From the NCBI RefSeq assembly GCF_009709575.1, contig NZ_WIXO01000001.1, positions 3,784,001-3,848,000 on the forward strand: 64,000 nucleotides of DNA, read 5' to 3'. Within the stretch, counting starts at the first letter, position 1. Each line of letters begins with the position of its first letter. The notes beneath the pieces were generated by a model. That model saw nothing but the letters and a program-made list of their open reading frames with translations. It was not told the DNA's origin and made no database searches. Shown here piece after piece: positions 15,953 to 24,770 of the stretch. The translations under genes were made by a program, and so were the position numbers. This DNA is from Streptomyces taklimakanensis. GTDB taxonomy: Bacteria; Actinomycetota; Actinomycetes; Streptomycetales; Streptomycetaceae.

Positions 15953-16615
15953 TCACTCGGCCCTGGCCACGCCCACCGGGCAGGACACGCCCGTGCCGCC
16001 GATGCCGCAGTAGCCGCCCGGGTTCTTGTCCAGGTACTGCTGGTGGTACGGCTCGGCCGGGTAGAAGGGGCGGGCGTCGGCCGGAAGGATCTCGGTGGTG
16101 ATCTCCCCGTGGCCCGCGGACGTCAGCACCCTCTGGTACGCCTCGCGCGAGGACTCCGCCGCGGCCCGCTGGGCGGGGGAGTGGGTGTAGACCGCCGAGC
16201 GGTACTGGGTGCCCACGTCGTTGCCCTGGCGGAAGCCCTGGGTGGGGTCGTGGGCCTCCCAGAAGACCCTCAGCAGTTCCTCGTACGAGACCTCCGACGG
16301 GTCGAAGACCACGCGGACGGCCTCGGTGTGCCCGGTCAGTCCCGAGCAGACCTCCTCGTACGTCGGGTTCTCGGTGTGGCCGCCCTGGTAGCCGACCAGG
16401 GTCGTCCACACGCCCGGCGTCTGCCAGAACTTCCGCTCGGCGCCCCAGAAACAGCCCAGGCCGAAGTCGGCGACCTCCAGGCCCTCGGGGTAGGGGCCGA
16501 GCAGGGGGGTGCCCAGGACGGTGTGCTTCTCCGGGACGGAGTACGGGCGCTCCGGTCGTCCCTTGAGCGCCTCCTCCGCGGTGGGCAGGGACTTCCTGTG
16601 GTGGCCGAACAGCAT
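15953..16615 (-). CDS. msrA: peptide-methionine (S)-S-oxide reductase
   Basis: 220 residues. The catalytic motif [14 protein letters not shown] places the active Cys at 55. Further on are [29 protein letters not shown], the FWEAHDPTQ motif and [14 protein letters not shown], all classical for MsrA. It reduces methionine-S-sulfoxide in proteins in the cytoplasm. The resolving cysteine is probably the one in the [15 protein letters not shown] tail. ATG 16615 is preferred over the TTG at 16621 because GAGGAGAG lies six bases before it. It is separated from the upstream gene of the same strand by 74 bases and shares a terminator with the convergent DUF1330 gene. In Streptomyces msrA genes often respond to thiol stress; no clear sigma-R promoter is visible here. 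Confidence 0.93.
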   Translation of the reverse strand: MLFGHHRKSLPTAEEALKGRPERPYSVPEKHTVLGTPLLGPYPEGLEVADFGLGCFWGAERKFWQTPGVWTTLVGYQGGHTENPTYEEVCSGLTGHTEAVRVVFDPSEVSYEELLRVFWEAHDPTQGFRQGNDVGTQYRSAVYTHSPAQRAAAESSREAYQRVLTSAGHGEITTEILPADARPFYPAEPYHQQYLDKNPGGYCGIGGTGVSCPVGVARAE

Positions 16616-16689
16616 GCTCAACTCTCCTCACGGGCCGACCGGACCCCGAACGCGCTGTGCGCGGGGCCCGGTGTGCGTCTCGACGTGCC

Positions 16690-17916
16690 TCAGTGCGCCG
16701 GCGGAGGGGCGGCCGCGCCGCCGCCCGGGCCCTCGTGGCCCGCGACCGCCAGGGCGCGGTACGCCGCGTACTCCGCCGCCGGGTCGGCGCCGTCGACCCA
16801 GGGCAGCGCACCGACATAACCATCGACGGCCCGCACCTGTTCCAGGGCCTCCGCGTACCGCTCGGCGCGCACCAGGAAGCACAGCAGCAGATGGCGCACG
16901 TGCGGCGCGACGGGGTGGTCGCCGGGGGCGTGGTGGAGGGCGTAGCCGGCGCCGTCGATCGCCTGCTCGACGACCGCGCTCCGGTAGAGGCCGCGCACCA
17001 TGTTGGCCTCCGGCAGGTGGTCGTAGACCGCGAAGAGCGGCAGCGCCGGGAGCAGGCTGCCCTGAGGGGCCTCCCCGGCCGCCTGCCGCGCGAAGGCGTA
17101 GGCGTCCTCCCGGGAGCCGTGGCCCTTGGCCGACCAGTACGGCAGCGCCACCAGGTGCGCGCCCATGTGGTGCGGGGCCCGCCTGCGCACCTCCTGCCAC
17201 AGTGCCTCGAAGTCGGAGCGGCGCACGCCCAGGGCGCGGGCCGCGAACAGGTCGGTGATGTGGCCCGTGGGATCGGCCGGGGCCAGCCGGACCGCCTCCC
17301 GGGCGATCTCGCGGGCCTCCTCCAGGATGATCCGCCGGTCGGCCGAACCGGTGCCGCCCAGCGCCTGCCAGACCAGGAACTGCGCGTACACCTGCGCGCA
17401 GCCGACGTCGCGCGGGGAGGAGGAGCGCCAGTCACGCAGCCAGCGGGCGCCCTCGGGCGCGCCCTCCGGATGGGTGCCGCCGGCGGCCCCCTCCGCGCGG
17501 CCCGGCGACGGCTCCTTGGAGAGGGAGGGGCCCGAGGCTCCGGCGGGCGCGCCGGAACCGTCCCGCGCGGGCGCGCGGGACGTGCGCGACCGCGCCAGTT
17601 CGACGGAGGCGGCGCCCGCCAGCGACTGCACGCGCTGCCAGCGCAGTTCCCAGTCGTCGGTCAGGGCGAGCAGCCGGGCGACGGGCTGCCAGTCCTGGGT
17701 CCGCTGCGTCTCCTCCAGCGCCTCGATCAGCTCCGGATCGGGGCCGGGCAGCCGCACGTCGAGGCGCTCGGGCGGTACGAAGCCGTAGCGGTCCGGGTCG
17801 GTGATCCGGGCCGGGAGCCCCCCGGCGGTGGCCGGCGCCCGCCGACGGCGGACCGCGGGCACGACCAACAGGCCGACGACGGCGGCGATGGCGATGAGGA
17901 ACAGCAGGGCTTCCAT
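16690..17916 (-). CDS. membrane-anchored protein of unknown function, helical-repeat-like
   Basis: 408 residues from ATG 17916, with GGAG five bases upstream. One N-terminal transmembrane helix (about residues 3-20, LLFLIAIAAVVGLLVVPAV) is followed by RRRR, so the body should be cytoplasmic. The rest is Ala/Leu/Arg-rich and predicted helical (for example LGGTGSADRRIILEEAREIA, then ALEQVRAVDGYVGALPWV), resembling tetratricopeptide-type repeats without a clear consensus. A Ser/Pro/Gly-rich insert sits near 115-150. I do not recognise a function. It lies divergent from metB, only 38 bases away, so their promoters overlap. Confidence 0.75.
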   Translation of the reverse strand: MEALLFLIAIAAVVGLLVVPAVRRRRAPATAGGLPARITDPDRYGFVPPERLDVRLPGPDPELIEALEETQRTQDWQPVARLLALTDDWELRWQRVQSLAGAASVELARSRTSRAPARDGSGAPAGASGPSLSKEPSPGRAEGAAGGTHPEGAPEGARWLRDWRSSSPRDVGCAQVYAQFLVWQALGGTGSADRRIILEEAREIAREAVRLAPADPTGHITDLFAARALGVRRSDFEALWQEVRRRAPHHMGAHLVALPYWSAKGHGSREDAYAFARQAAGEAPQGSLLPALPLFAVYDHLPEANMVRGLYRSAVVEQAIDGAGYALHHAPGDHPVAPHVRHLLLCFLVRAERYAEALEQVRAVDGYVGALPWVDGADPAAEYAAYRALAVAGHEGPGGGAAAPPPAH

Positions 17917-17954
17917 GGTCTCCACGGTACGGCCCGCCCGTTACGCTCGGGAGC

Positions 17955-19121
17955 ATGAGCCACCAGCACGCAGCCCAGAACGCGGCACAGCACTTCGAGA
18001 CCCTCGCCATCCACGCCGGGCAGGAACCCGACGCCGCGACCGGAGCGGTGGTGCCGCCGATCCACCAGGTGTCCACCTTCAAGCAGGACGGGGTGGGGGG
18101 TCTGCGCGGCGGCTACGAGTACAGCCGCAGCGCCAACCCGACGCGCACCGCGCTGGAGGAGAACCTCGCCGCGCTGGAGGGCGGGCGCCGCGGACTGGCC
18201 TTCGCCTCCGGGCTGGCCGCCGAGGACTGCCTGCTGCGGACGGTGCTGACGCCCGGTGACCACGTCGTCGTCCCGAACGACGCCTACGGCGGCACCTTCC
18301 GCCTCTTCGCGAAGGTGGCCGAGCGGTGGGGCGTGGAGTGGTCGGTCGCCGACTCCTCCGACCCGGCCGCCGTGCGCGCCGCGCTGCGGCCCCGCACCAA
18401 GGTCGTGTGGGTGGAGACCCCGTCCAACCCGCTGCTGGGCATCACCGACATCGCCGCCGTCGCCGAGGTGGCCCGAACGGCGGGCGCCCGACTGGTGGTC
18501 GACAACACCTTCGCCAGCCCCTACCTCCAGCAGCCGCTGGCGCTCGGCGCGGACGTCGTCGTGCACTCCACCACCAAGTACATGGGCGGCCACTCCGACG
18601 TGGTGGGCGGCGCGCTGGTCACCTCCGACGCCGCCCTGGGCGAGGAACTGGCCTTCCACCAGAACGCCATGGGCGCCATCGCCGGGCCGTTCGACTCCTG
18701 GCTGGTGATGCGCGGCGTCAAGACGCTGGCGGTGCGGATGGACCGGCACTGCGCCAACGCCGCCCGGATCGCCGAGCTGCTGGCCTCCCACCCGAAGGTC
18801 ACCCGGGTGTACTACCCGGGGCTGGAGTCCCACCCCGGGCACGAGGTGGCGGCCAAGCAGATGCGCGGCTTCGGCGGCATGGTCTCCTTCCGGGTCGCCG
18901 GGGGCGAGGAGGCCGCGGTCGAGGTCTGCGACCGGGCGAGGCTGTTCATCCTCGGCGAGTCGCTGGGCGGTGTGGAGTCCCTGATCGAGCACCCGGGCCG
19001 GATGACCCACGCCTCGGCGGCCGGTTCGGCGCTGGAGGTGCCCTCGGACCTGGTGCGGCTGTCGGTCGGCATCGAGGCGGTCGACGACCTCGCGGAGGAC
19101 CTCACGCAGGCCCTGGGCTGA
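17955..19121 (+). CDS. metB: cystathionine gamma-synthase
   Basis: 388 residues of the Cys/Met metabolism PLP-enzyme family. Seen: FETLAIHAGQEPD (14-26), YSRSANPTRTALE (56-68), ASGLAAEDCLL, and the PLP lysine K208 in HSTTKYMGGHSDV. The C-terminal RLSVGIEAVDDLAEDL is the usual end. It joins O-succinyl- or O-acetyl-homoserine with cysteine to give cystathionine; members of this subfamily in actinobacteria can also act as gamma-lyases, and sequence alone does not settle it. The start ATG 17955 is only 38 bases from the divergent gene, leaving no room for a SAM riboswitch. Sulfur context: msrA and mca lie within 6 kb on either side. Confidence 0.92.
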   Translation: MSHQHAAQNAAQHFETLAIHAGQEPDAATGAVVPPIHQVSTFKQDGVGGLRGGYEYSRSANPTRTALEENLAALEGGRRGLAFASGLAAEDCLLRTVLTPGDHVVVPNDAYGGTFRLFAKVAERWGVEWSVADSSDPAAVRAALRPRTKVVWVETPSNPLLGITDIAAVAEVARTAGARLVVDNTFASPYLQQPLALGADVVVHSTTKYMGGHSDVVGGALVTSDAALGEELAFHQNAMGAIAGPFDSWLVMRGVKTLAVRMDRHCANAARIAELLASHPKVTRVYYPGLESHPGHEVAAKQMRGFGGMVSFRVAGGEEAAVEVCDRARLFILGESLGGVESLIEHPGRMTHASAAGSALEVPSDLVRLSVGIEAVDDLAEDLTQALG

Positions 19122-19372
19122 TCCCGCCCCGTCCGGACGCCGGGGCCGTCGGGGGCCGTTCCCGCCGGGGGGATCGCCGGGACACCGTCCGGCGGTACCG
19201 GGACGGTCGCGGGGCACCGTGCGACCATGCTCCACGGGTCCGGCCCGCGTGACCGGCCGGCGCCGGTCCGGTACGCGGTGCGGGCGGGGCCCGCCCGCAC
19301 CCGGCGCCGGGTGCGCGACCGCGCCGGGACACGGGAACGCAGGGGCCACGGGCTCCGAGGGAGGAGGGGGGC

Positions 19373-19816
19373 ATGGTCCAGCGGACCGCCGCCGTGCCCC
19401 CGCTCCGGCCTCCCCCGGCCGCCCCGCCGCCCTGGGGCCGCCGGGCGGTCAGGGCGCTCCTCGCGGTGGCGGCCCTCCTGGCCGGCGTGCTGGCCCCCGC
19501 CCTCTCCGGTGGGCAGGCGGGCGCCTCGCCGCGCCCCCACCCGCACCCCGTTCCCCACACCGGCGTGCGCGGCGGCCCCCACGTGGTCGGCGCGCCGTGC
19601 GCGGTCGGATGCGACCGCACGCCGCTGCTGTACCGGGACGCCACCGGTGAGCGGCACGCCTCCCACCCGGCGGGGGCGGCCGTGCCGCCGCGCGCCCCCC
19701 TGCCGCGCCCCGCCGCGGGCACCCGCCCCTCCGCCTTCCTCCCGGACCCGGCCGTCCGGCTCCGGCACACCGCGCTCCAGCAGGGCAGGGCGCCGCCGCT
19801 CCGGCCGGGCGGCTGA
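19373..19816 (+). CDS. small secreted or membrane-anchored protein of unknown function
   Basis: 147 residues from ATG 19373, preceded by a very strong GGGAGGAGGGG site. A Pro-rich cytoplasmic head (1-24), then a hydrophobic helix (about 26-46, VRALLAVAALLAGVLAPAL) ending near GASPRP, looks like a signal peptide or signal anchor. The exported part is Pro/His/Arg-rich with two close cysteines (PCAVGCD, residues about 75-81) that could form a disulfide or bind metal. No family recognised. It sits 126 bases before the SecDF gene on the same strand and may be co-transcribed with it. The low-complexity composition lowers confidence. Confidence 0.55.
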   Translation: MVQRTAAVPPLRPPPAAPPPWGRRAVRALLAVAALLAGVLAPALSGGQAGASPRPHPHPVPHTGVRGGPHVVGAPCAVGCDRTPLLYRDATGERHASHPAGAAVPPRAPLPRPAAGTRPSAFLPDPAVRLRHTALQQGRAPPLRPGG

Positions 19817-19942
19817 CACCGCCGTCCCTCCCCGCCACCGCGGCCACCGCCGCGACGCCCACAGCGACCAACGCCGCGACCGCACCGCGCGACGTCCGTA
19901 CGACCGGTGCCCGGCCGCGGCGTGCCCTGCCGGAGGAATCCC

Positions 19943-22306
19943 TTGAAACGCGCCAACCTGGTGCGGGCGCTCCTCGCCCTCGCCGTCGTCGCCGTCTCCG
20001 TGTACCTGACGGTGACCACCTCGCCCAGACTCGGTCTCGACCTGCGCGGCGGCACCCAGATCGTGCTGGAGACCCGCGACTCGCCCACCACGCAGGCCGA
20101 CCGCGAGGCCACCGACCGCACCCTGGAAGTGCTGCGCCGCCGTGTCGACGCGCTCGGCGTCGCGGAACCCAACATCACCCGTTCCGGTGACAACCGGATC
20201 ATCGTCGAACTCCCCGGTCTCCAGGACCCGCGCGAGGCCGCCGACGTGCTCGGCCGTACCGCGCAGCTCACCTTCCACCCCGTCCTCGGCATCGCGGGGG
20301 CCGAGGAACAGCGGGAACAGCAGGAGCAGGAGCGGGAGGAGGGGGAGAAGCCACAGGACGAGGAACGCGTGCTGCCCGACGGCTCCGGGCAGCGGCTGCG
20401 GCTGGGCCCGGCCGAGCTGACCGGGGACGGGGTCGAGGACGCCGAGGCCGCCTTCGACCAACAGACCGGCGGCGGCTGGTACGTCACCGTCGACCTGCGC
20501 GGCCGGGGCAAGGACGCCTGGGCCGAGCTGACCGGTCAGGCCGCCTGTTCGCCGGCGGGCGATCCGAAGCGGCGGGTCGCGATCGTCCTGGACGACGAGA
20601 TCATCTCCTCACCGCAGGTCGATCCCTCGGTCGCCTGCGACGTCGGCATCACCGGCGGGTCCACGCAGATCACCGGCGGCTTCACCCAGGAGGAGGCCGA
20701 GGAACTGGCCCTGCTCATCGACGGCGGTGCCCTGCCGGTACCGGTGGAGATCATCGAACAGCGGACCGTCGGCCCCACCCTGGGCGAGGAGGCCATCGAG
20801 GCCAGCGCCTGGGCCGCCGTCATCGGCACGGCGCTGACCGCGCTGTTCATCATCGTCGTCTACCGGCTCCTGGGCGCCCTCGCCACCGTGGCCCTGACCT
20901 GCTACGGGCTGATCTCCTACGCCGCGCTGATCGCGCTGGGCGCCACCCTCACCCTGCCGGGGCTGGCCGGTTTCGTGCTGGCGATCGGCATGGCCGTGGA
21001 CGCCAACGTGCTGGTCTTCGAACGGGCCCGGGAGGAGTACGCCGCCCGCCGCGGCAGGAGCGAGCGGAGGTTGCGCATCGCCGTGACCGAGGGCTTCCGC
21101 AATGCCTTCAGCGCCATCGCCGACTCCAACGTCACCACGCTGCTCGCCGCCGGTCTGCTGTTCTTCTTCGCCTCCGGACCGGTGCGCGGGTTCGGTGTGA
21201 CGCTCTCCATCGGTGTGCTGGCCTCGATGATCAGTGCCCTGGTCGTCACCCGGGTGCTGGTGGAGTTCGCCGCCTCCCGGCGCGCGGTCCGCGAACACCC
21301 CGGGGTCACCGGGGTCTCCCGCGAGGGCCGGGTGCGGGAGTGGCTCGCCCGGCGGCGGCCGGACCTGATGCGCCACGCACGGCGCTGGCTGGCCGTCTCC
21401 GCCGCCGCCGTCGTACTGGCCGGCTCGGGCATCGCGGCGAGGGGCCTGGACTTCGGGGTGGAGTTCACCGGCGGACGACTGATCGAGTACTCCACGGCCC
21501 GGCCCGTCGATCCGGAGGAGGCCCGCTCCGCGCTGGCCGACGCCGGCTTCCCCCGCGCCGTCGTCCAGTCCTCCGGCGGCGACGACATCTCGGTCCGCGT
21601 CGACGAGCTGTCCAACGCCGAGGCGGCCGAGGTGGCCGAGACCGTCGAGGAACTCGGTGGGGAGACGGAGAAGGTCCGCGACGAGCTGATCGGCCCCAGC
21701 CTCGGCGACGAGCTGCGCCGGAACGCGCTGATCGCCCTCGGCATCGCCCTGGCCGCCCAGATGCTCTACCTGGCCGTCCGCTTCCGGTGGACGTTCGGCG
21801 CGGCGGCGGTCGTGGCGATGGCCCACGACGTGCTGATCCTCGTCGGCGTCTTCGCCTGGCTGGGCAAGCCGATCGACGGGGTGTTCCTGGCCGCGCTGCT
21901 CACCGTGATCGGCTACTCGGTCAACGACTCGGTGGTGGTCTTCGACCGGGTGAGGGAGCTGTGGGGAGCCAACCGGAAGACACCCTTCCCGGCCGTGGCC
22001 AACACCGCGATCGTCCAGACCGTGCCGCGCACCGTGAACACCGGCATGGGGGCGCTGTTCATCCTGGTCGCGCTCGCCGTCCTCGGCGGCGACAGCCTGA
22101 CCGACTTCGCCCTGGCGCTGTTGATCGGCATCACCGTGGGCACCTGGTCCTCGATGTTCACCGCGACGCCCGTCGCCATCGAGCTGGAGGCCCGCAGCAG
22201 CGCGCCGCCGCCCCGCCCCGCCGCGTCGAGGTCCCGGGCGGCCGCCGCGTCCCGCTCCGGCCGCGACCGCGGCGGACGGCACGGGGACAGCGGCGCCCAG
22301 GTGTGA
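19943..22306 (+). CDS. secDF: fused protein translocase subunit SecDF
   Basis: 787 residues from TTG 19943, with GGAGGA at 19932-19937. The SecD half (about 1-465) has the first helix, the periplasm-like P1 domain start GLDLRGGTQIVLE, and the conserved TM4 segment GFVLAIGMAVDANVLVFER. The SecF half (about 480-787) has GLDFGVEFTGGRLIEY and VIGYSVNDSVVVFDR. Twelve transmembrane helices are expected. SecDF uses the proton gradient to help pull proteins through SecYEG. In Streptomyces, separate secD and secF genes near relA-type loci coexist with an extra fused copy; this fits the extra copy by context and fusion, which is inference. The C-terminal tail is Arg/Ser-rich. A strong hairpin follows the stop. 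Confidence 0.93.
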   Translation: MKRANLVRALLALAVVAVSVYLTVTTSPRLGLDLRGGTQIVLETRDSPTTQADREATDRTLEVLRRRVDALGVAEPNITRSGDNRIIVELPGLQDPREAADVLGRTAQLTFHPVLGIAGAEEQREQQEQEREEGEKPQDEERVLPDGSGQRLRLGPAELTGDGVEDAEAAFDQQTGGGWYVTVDLRGRGKDAWAELTGQAACSPAGDPKRRVAIVLDDEIISSPQVDPSVACDVGITGGSTQITGGFTQEEAEELALLIDGGALPVPVEIIEQRTVGPTLGEEAIEASAWAAVIGTALTALFIIVVYRLLGALATVALTCYGLISYAALIALGATLTLPGLAGFVLAIGMAVDANVLVFERAREEYAARRGRSERRLRIAVTEGFRNAFSAIADSNVTTLLAAGLLFFFASGPVRGFGVTLSIGVLASMISALVVTRVLVEFAASRRAVREHPGVTGVSREGRVREWLARRRPDLMRHARRWLAVSAAAVVLAGSGIAARGLDFGVEFTGGRLIEYSTARPVDPEEARSALADAGFPRAVVQSSGGDDISVRVDELSNAEAAEVAETVEELGGETEKVRDELIGPSLGDELRRNALIALGIALAAQMLYLAVRFRWTFGAAAVVAMAHDVLILVGVFAWLGKPIDGVFLAALLTVIGYSVNDSVVVFDRVRELWGANRKTPFPAVANTAIVQTVPRTVNTGMGALFILVALAVLGGDSLTDFALALLIGITVGTWSSMFTATPVAIELEARSSAPPPRPAASRSRAAAASRSGRDRGGRHGDSGAQV

Positions 22307-22326
22307 GCCATGTGAGCGGCCGCCCG

Positions 22327-22368
22327 CCGTCCGCCGCCCGCCCCCGCACGGGGACGGGCGGCGGACGG
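22327..22368. terminator. hairpin between convergent secDF and the small membrane gene
   Basis: Perfect 14-base arms (22327-22340 and 22355-22368), extended inside by a C4/G4 stretch. It serves both strands. Confidence 0.75.
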
Positions 22369-22384
22369 CCGCGCGGGGCGGGGA

Positions 22385-22603
22385 TCAGGACCGCTCGGCG
22401 GTGCCCCCGTCGCCGCGCTCGTCGAAGTCGACCTTCACGATGTGGCGGTTCATCGACTTCAGCAGCATCCAGACGGCCAGCCCCAGAGCGGCGAAGACGA
22501 GGAAGCCGAGGATGCCGGGGGAGACCTTGGTCTCGTCGAACTCCTTGGCGAGGTCGACGAGGCCCGAGGTGTGGGCGTGGGCGATGGAGGTGGTCGGGCT
22601 CAT
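22385..22603 (-). CDS. small single-pass membrane protein downstream of mca
   Basis: 72 residues: a short N-terminal polar part (VDLAKEFDETKVSPG), one hydrophobic helix (about 29-47, ILGFLVFAALGLAVWML), then a charged tail (KSMNRHIVKVDFDERGDGG). The MNRHI motif after the helix is, as I remember, conserved among actinobacterial neighbours of mca. The start ATG is four bases after the mca stop, so the two are translationally linked. Function unknown; a membrane partner of a mycothiol-conjugate detoxification route is a guess from context. Confidence 0.8.
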   Translation of the reverse strand: MSPTTSIAHAHTSGLVDLAKEFDETKVSPGILGFLVFAALGLAVWMLLKSMNRHIVKVDFDERGDGGTAERS

Positions 22604-22607
22604 GGCG

Positions 22608-23480
22608 TCAATTGTCGCGGATGCCCGCGAAGAGGTCGTCCTCGGGGACGGAAGTCTCCACCAGGGACTTGGCCAGCTCGTACTCCTCGGTCGGCCAGAC
22701 CTCCTTCTGGACCTCCATCGGCACCTTGAACCAGCCGCCGTCGGGGTCGATCTGGGTGGCGTGGGCGATCAGCGCCTTGTCCCGGACCTCGAAGAAGTCG
22801 GCGCAGGGCACGTACGTCGTCAAGGTGCGGTCGGGCCGCTGGAACTCCTCCCAACGCTTGAGCCACTCGCCGTAGGGCGACTCCAGGCCGCGCTCCAGCA
22901 TCGCCTCGTGGAGGGCGAGGGTGCGGGGGCGGTTGAAGCCCTGGTTGTAGTAGAGCTTCAGCGGCTGCCAGGGTTCGCCCGCGTCCGGATAGCGCTCGGG
23001 GTCCCCCGCGGCGTCGAAGGCCACCATCGTGATCTTGTGGGTCATGATGTGGTCCGGGTGCGGGTAGCCGCCGTTCTCGTCGTAGGTGGTGATCACCTGC
23101 GGCCGGAAGGAGCGGATCAGCCGCACCAGGCGCTCGGCGGCCTCGTCCACGTCCTGGAGGGCGAAGCAGCCCTCCGGCAGCGGCGGCAGCGGGTCGCCCT
23201 CGGGCAGACCGGAGTCGACGAAGCCCAGCCACTCCTGCCGCACGCCCAGGATCTGGCGGGCCTCCGCCATCTCCTTGGCCCGCACCTCGTGGATGTGCTC
23301 CTCGATGTAGGGGTCGCCCTGGAGCCTGGGGTTGAGGATGGAACCGCGCTCTCCGCCCGTGCAGGTCACGACCAGCACGTCCACCCCCTCGGACACGTAC
23401 TTCGCCATGGTCGCCGCGCCCTTGCTCGACTCGTCGTCGGGGTGCGCGTGCACGGCCATCAGTCTGAGCTGTTCAGTCAA
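22608..23480 (-). CDS. mca: mycothiol S-conjugate amidase
   Basis: 290 residues of the LmbE/PIG-L deacetylase fold. The zinc site starts at HAHPDDESSKGAATMAKY (H13, D16), continues with the second histidine cluster YPHPDHIMTHKI, and the GGERGSILNP and ENGGYPHPDH motifs are present. Mca cleaves mycothiol conjugates of electrophiles to release mercapturic acids for export and to recycle GlcN-inositol. The length and the EVWPTEEYELAKS C-terminal region favour Mca over MshB. The start is TTG 23480 with AGGA about eight bases upstream. A small membrane gene follows immediately. On its strand a GGGAAT (23552-23547) recalls the sigma-R -35 box, but a properly spaced GTT is missing. Confidence 0.93.
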   Translation of the reverse strand: MTEQLRLMAVHAHPDDESSKGAATMAKYVSEGVDVLVVTCTGGERGSILNPRLQGDPYIEEHIHEVRAKEMAEARQILGVRQEWLGFVDSGLPEGDPLPPLPEGCFALQDVDEAAERLVRLIRSFRPQVITTYDENGGYPHPDHIMTHKITMVAFDAAGDPERYPDAGEPWQPLKLYYNQGFNRPRTLALHEAMLERGLESPYGEWLKRWEEFQRPDRTLTTYVPCADFFEVRDKALIAHATQIDPDGGWFKVPMEVQKEVWPTEEYELAKSLVETSVPEDDLFAGIRDN

Positions 23481-23569
23481 GGCTCGATCCTCGTTGCGTG
23501 GTCACGGGAGACGGCTTCTATAGTGACCGAACCGGCAACCGCTTGTATTCCCGACAGGACGTGACCCCC

Positions 23570-23998
23570 ATGACCGATGCGACCGAGGCGCCCTCCCCGC
23601 GCGGCGCGCTGCCCCAGGGGCGGTACGGACGCTCCGGGGACGCCCGCACGAACCGACGCCTGACGGTGGTCGGGTCGGTGCTGGGCGTGGCGTTCCTGGC
23701 GGTGATCGGCTGGTTCGGGATCTCCTACGTCGGCGGGACGCAGGTCAGCGGCGAGCTGATCAAGTTCGACATCGTCTCGGACCGGGAGGTCGTCGTCCAC
23801 CTGGAGGTCCGCAAGGACGCGGACGTCACGGGCGTGTGCACCGTGACCACCCGCGCGGAGGACGGCGGGGGGGTCGGCCGCGCCGACTTCACCTTCGCCC
23901 AGCGGGAGAGCCGGATCGACGAGGTCGTCACCGTGCGCACCACCCGCCGCGCCACCACCGCCCAGTTGGCCGGCTGTACGGCGGCGGACGGAAACTGA
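23570..23998 (+). CDS. DUF4307 family membrane protein
   Basis: 142 residues from ATG 23570 (a GTG at 23561 is possible). A short Arg-rich cytoplasmic N-terminus (RYGRSGDARTNRR) precedes one transmembrane helix (about 28-50, LTVVGSVLGVAFLAVIGWFG) and an extracytoplasmic beta-sandwich-like domain of about 90 residues with two cysteines (GVCTVTTRA, LAGCTAADG) that may pair. This matches the actinobacterial DUF4307 family, whose function is not known. It is divergent from mca with a 90-base shared promoter region; the pairing is common in actinobacteria. Followed by greA after 141 bases. Confidence 0.8.
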   Translation: MTDATEAPSPRGALPQGRYGRSGDARTNRRLTVVGSVLGVAFLAVIGWFGISYVGGTQVSGELIKFDIVSDREVVVHLEVRKDADVTGVCTVTTRAEDGGGVGRADFTFAQRESRIDEVVTVRTTRRATTAQLAGCTAADGN

Positions 23999-24053
23999 CG
24001 ATCGTCCCCGGGCCCCGGCGGCCTGACCTTCTTCCCTTTTCCGTCGGAATTGT

Positions 24054-24059
24054 TAGGCT
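24054..24059 (+). promoter_or_regulatory. candidate -10 box of greA
   Basis: TAGGCT lies in an AT-richer patch 80 bases before the greA GTG and is the usual Streptomyces housekeeping -10 form. No good -35 is seen at 17-18 bases. Confidence 0.3.
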
Positions 24060-24139
24060 CGTGGTTTCGCCCACCCGTGAAGGCGCACCCTTCGGGTAGG
24101 GCGTTGCTTTATATCCGAGAGCACCTACGAGGAGCACCT

Positions 24140-24637
24140 GTGACCCAGACCAGCGACAACGTCACCTGGCTCACCCAGGAGGCGTACGACCAGCTCAAGG
24201 CCGAGCTGGACTACCTGTCGGGTCCTGCCCGCGTCGAGATCGCGAAGAAGATCGAGGCGGCCCGCGAAGAGGGCGACCTCCGTGAGAACGGCGGTTACCA
24301 CGCGGCCAAGGAGGAGCAGGGCAAGCAGGAGCTGAGGGTACGCCAGCTCACCCAGCTGCTGGAGAACGCCAAGGTGGGCGAGGCTCCGGCGGACGACGGC
24401 GTGGTCGAGCCCGGCATGGTGGTCACCGTCGCCTTCGACGGCGACGAGGACGACACGCTCACGTTCCTCCTCGCCTCCCGTGAGTACGCGAGCTCGGACA
24501 TCGAGACCTACTCCCCGCAGTCCCCCCTGGGCACCGGTGTGAACGGCAAGAAGGTCGGCGACGAGGCGCAGTACGAGCTGCCCAACGGCAAGATGGCGAT
24601 GGTCCGGATCACGGCCGCCAAGCCGTACCAGGGCTGA
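24140..24637 (+). CDS. greA: transcription elongation factor GreA
   Basis: 165 residues from GTG 24140 after a GAGGAG site. The N-terminal coiled coil has WLTQEAYDQLKAELDYL, then the conserved acidic tip EEGDLRENGGYHAAKEEQ that reaches into the RNA polymerase secondary channel and stimulates cleavage of backtracked RNA. The C-terminal FKBP-like domain has YSPQSPLGTGVNGKKVGDEAQY and the final MVRITAAKP. The unusual ENGGYHAAKE (versus ENAEYHAAKE in E. coli) is the actinobacterial form. It is followed by a tandem repeat and a strong hairpin. Confidence 0.95.
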   Translation: MTQTSDNVTWLTQEAYDQLKAELDYLSGPARVEIAKKIEAAREEGDLRENGGYHAAKEEQGKQELRVRQLTQLLENAKVGEAPADDGVVEPGMVVTVAFDGDEDDTLTFLLASREYASSDIETYSPQSPLGTGVNGKKVGDEAQYELPNGKMAMVRITAAKPYQG

Positions 24638-24709
24638 CACCCCTCCGCACCCCTCCACACCGCCCCACGCCGCCCCTCCACACCGCCCGCGACGCGGTGG
24701 ACGGCCGGC

Positions 24710-24764
24710 GGACGACCGGTGGACGACCGGTGGACGACCGGTGGACGACCGGTGGACGACCGGT
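24710..24764. repeat. 11-bp tandem repeat, five perfect copies
   Basis: The unit GGACGACCGGT occurs five times without change, with a degenerate copy before (24699-24709) and a partial one after (24765-24771). It lies 72 bases after greA, just before the terminator that separates greA from the convergent transporter genes. Perfect identity suggests recent slippage, so the copy number may vary between strains. Confidence 0.9.
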
Positions 24765-24770
24765 GGACGA

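Noticed and set aside
17917..17954. SAM-II/SAM-I type riboswitch before metB
   Set aside because: Only 38 bases separate the divergent starts, too short for any aptamer.
23528..23552. Sigma-R promoter for mca
   Set aside because: GGGAAT is present on the mca strand, but the expected GTT at 18-19 bases is replaced; only a partial match.
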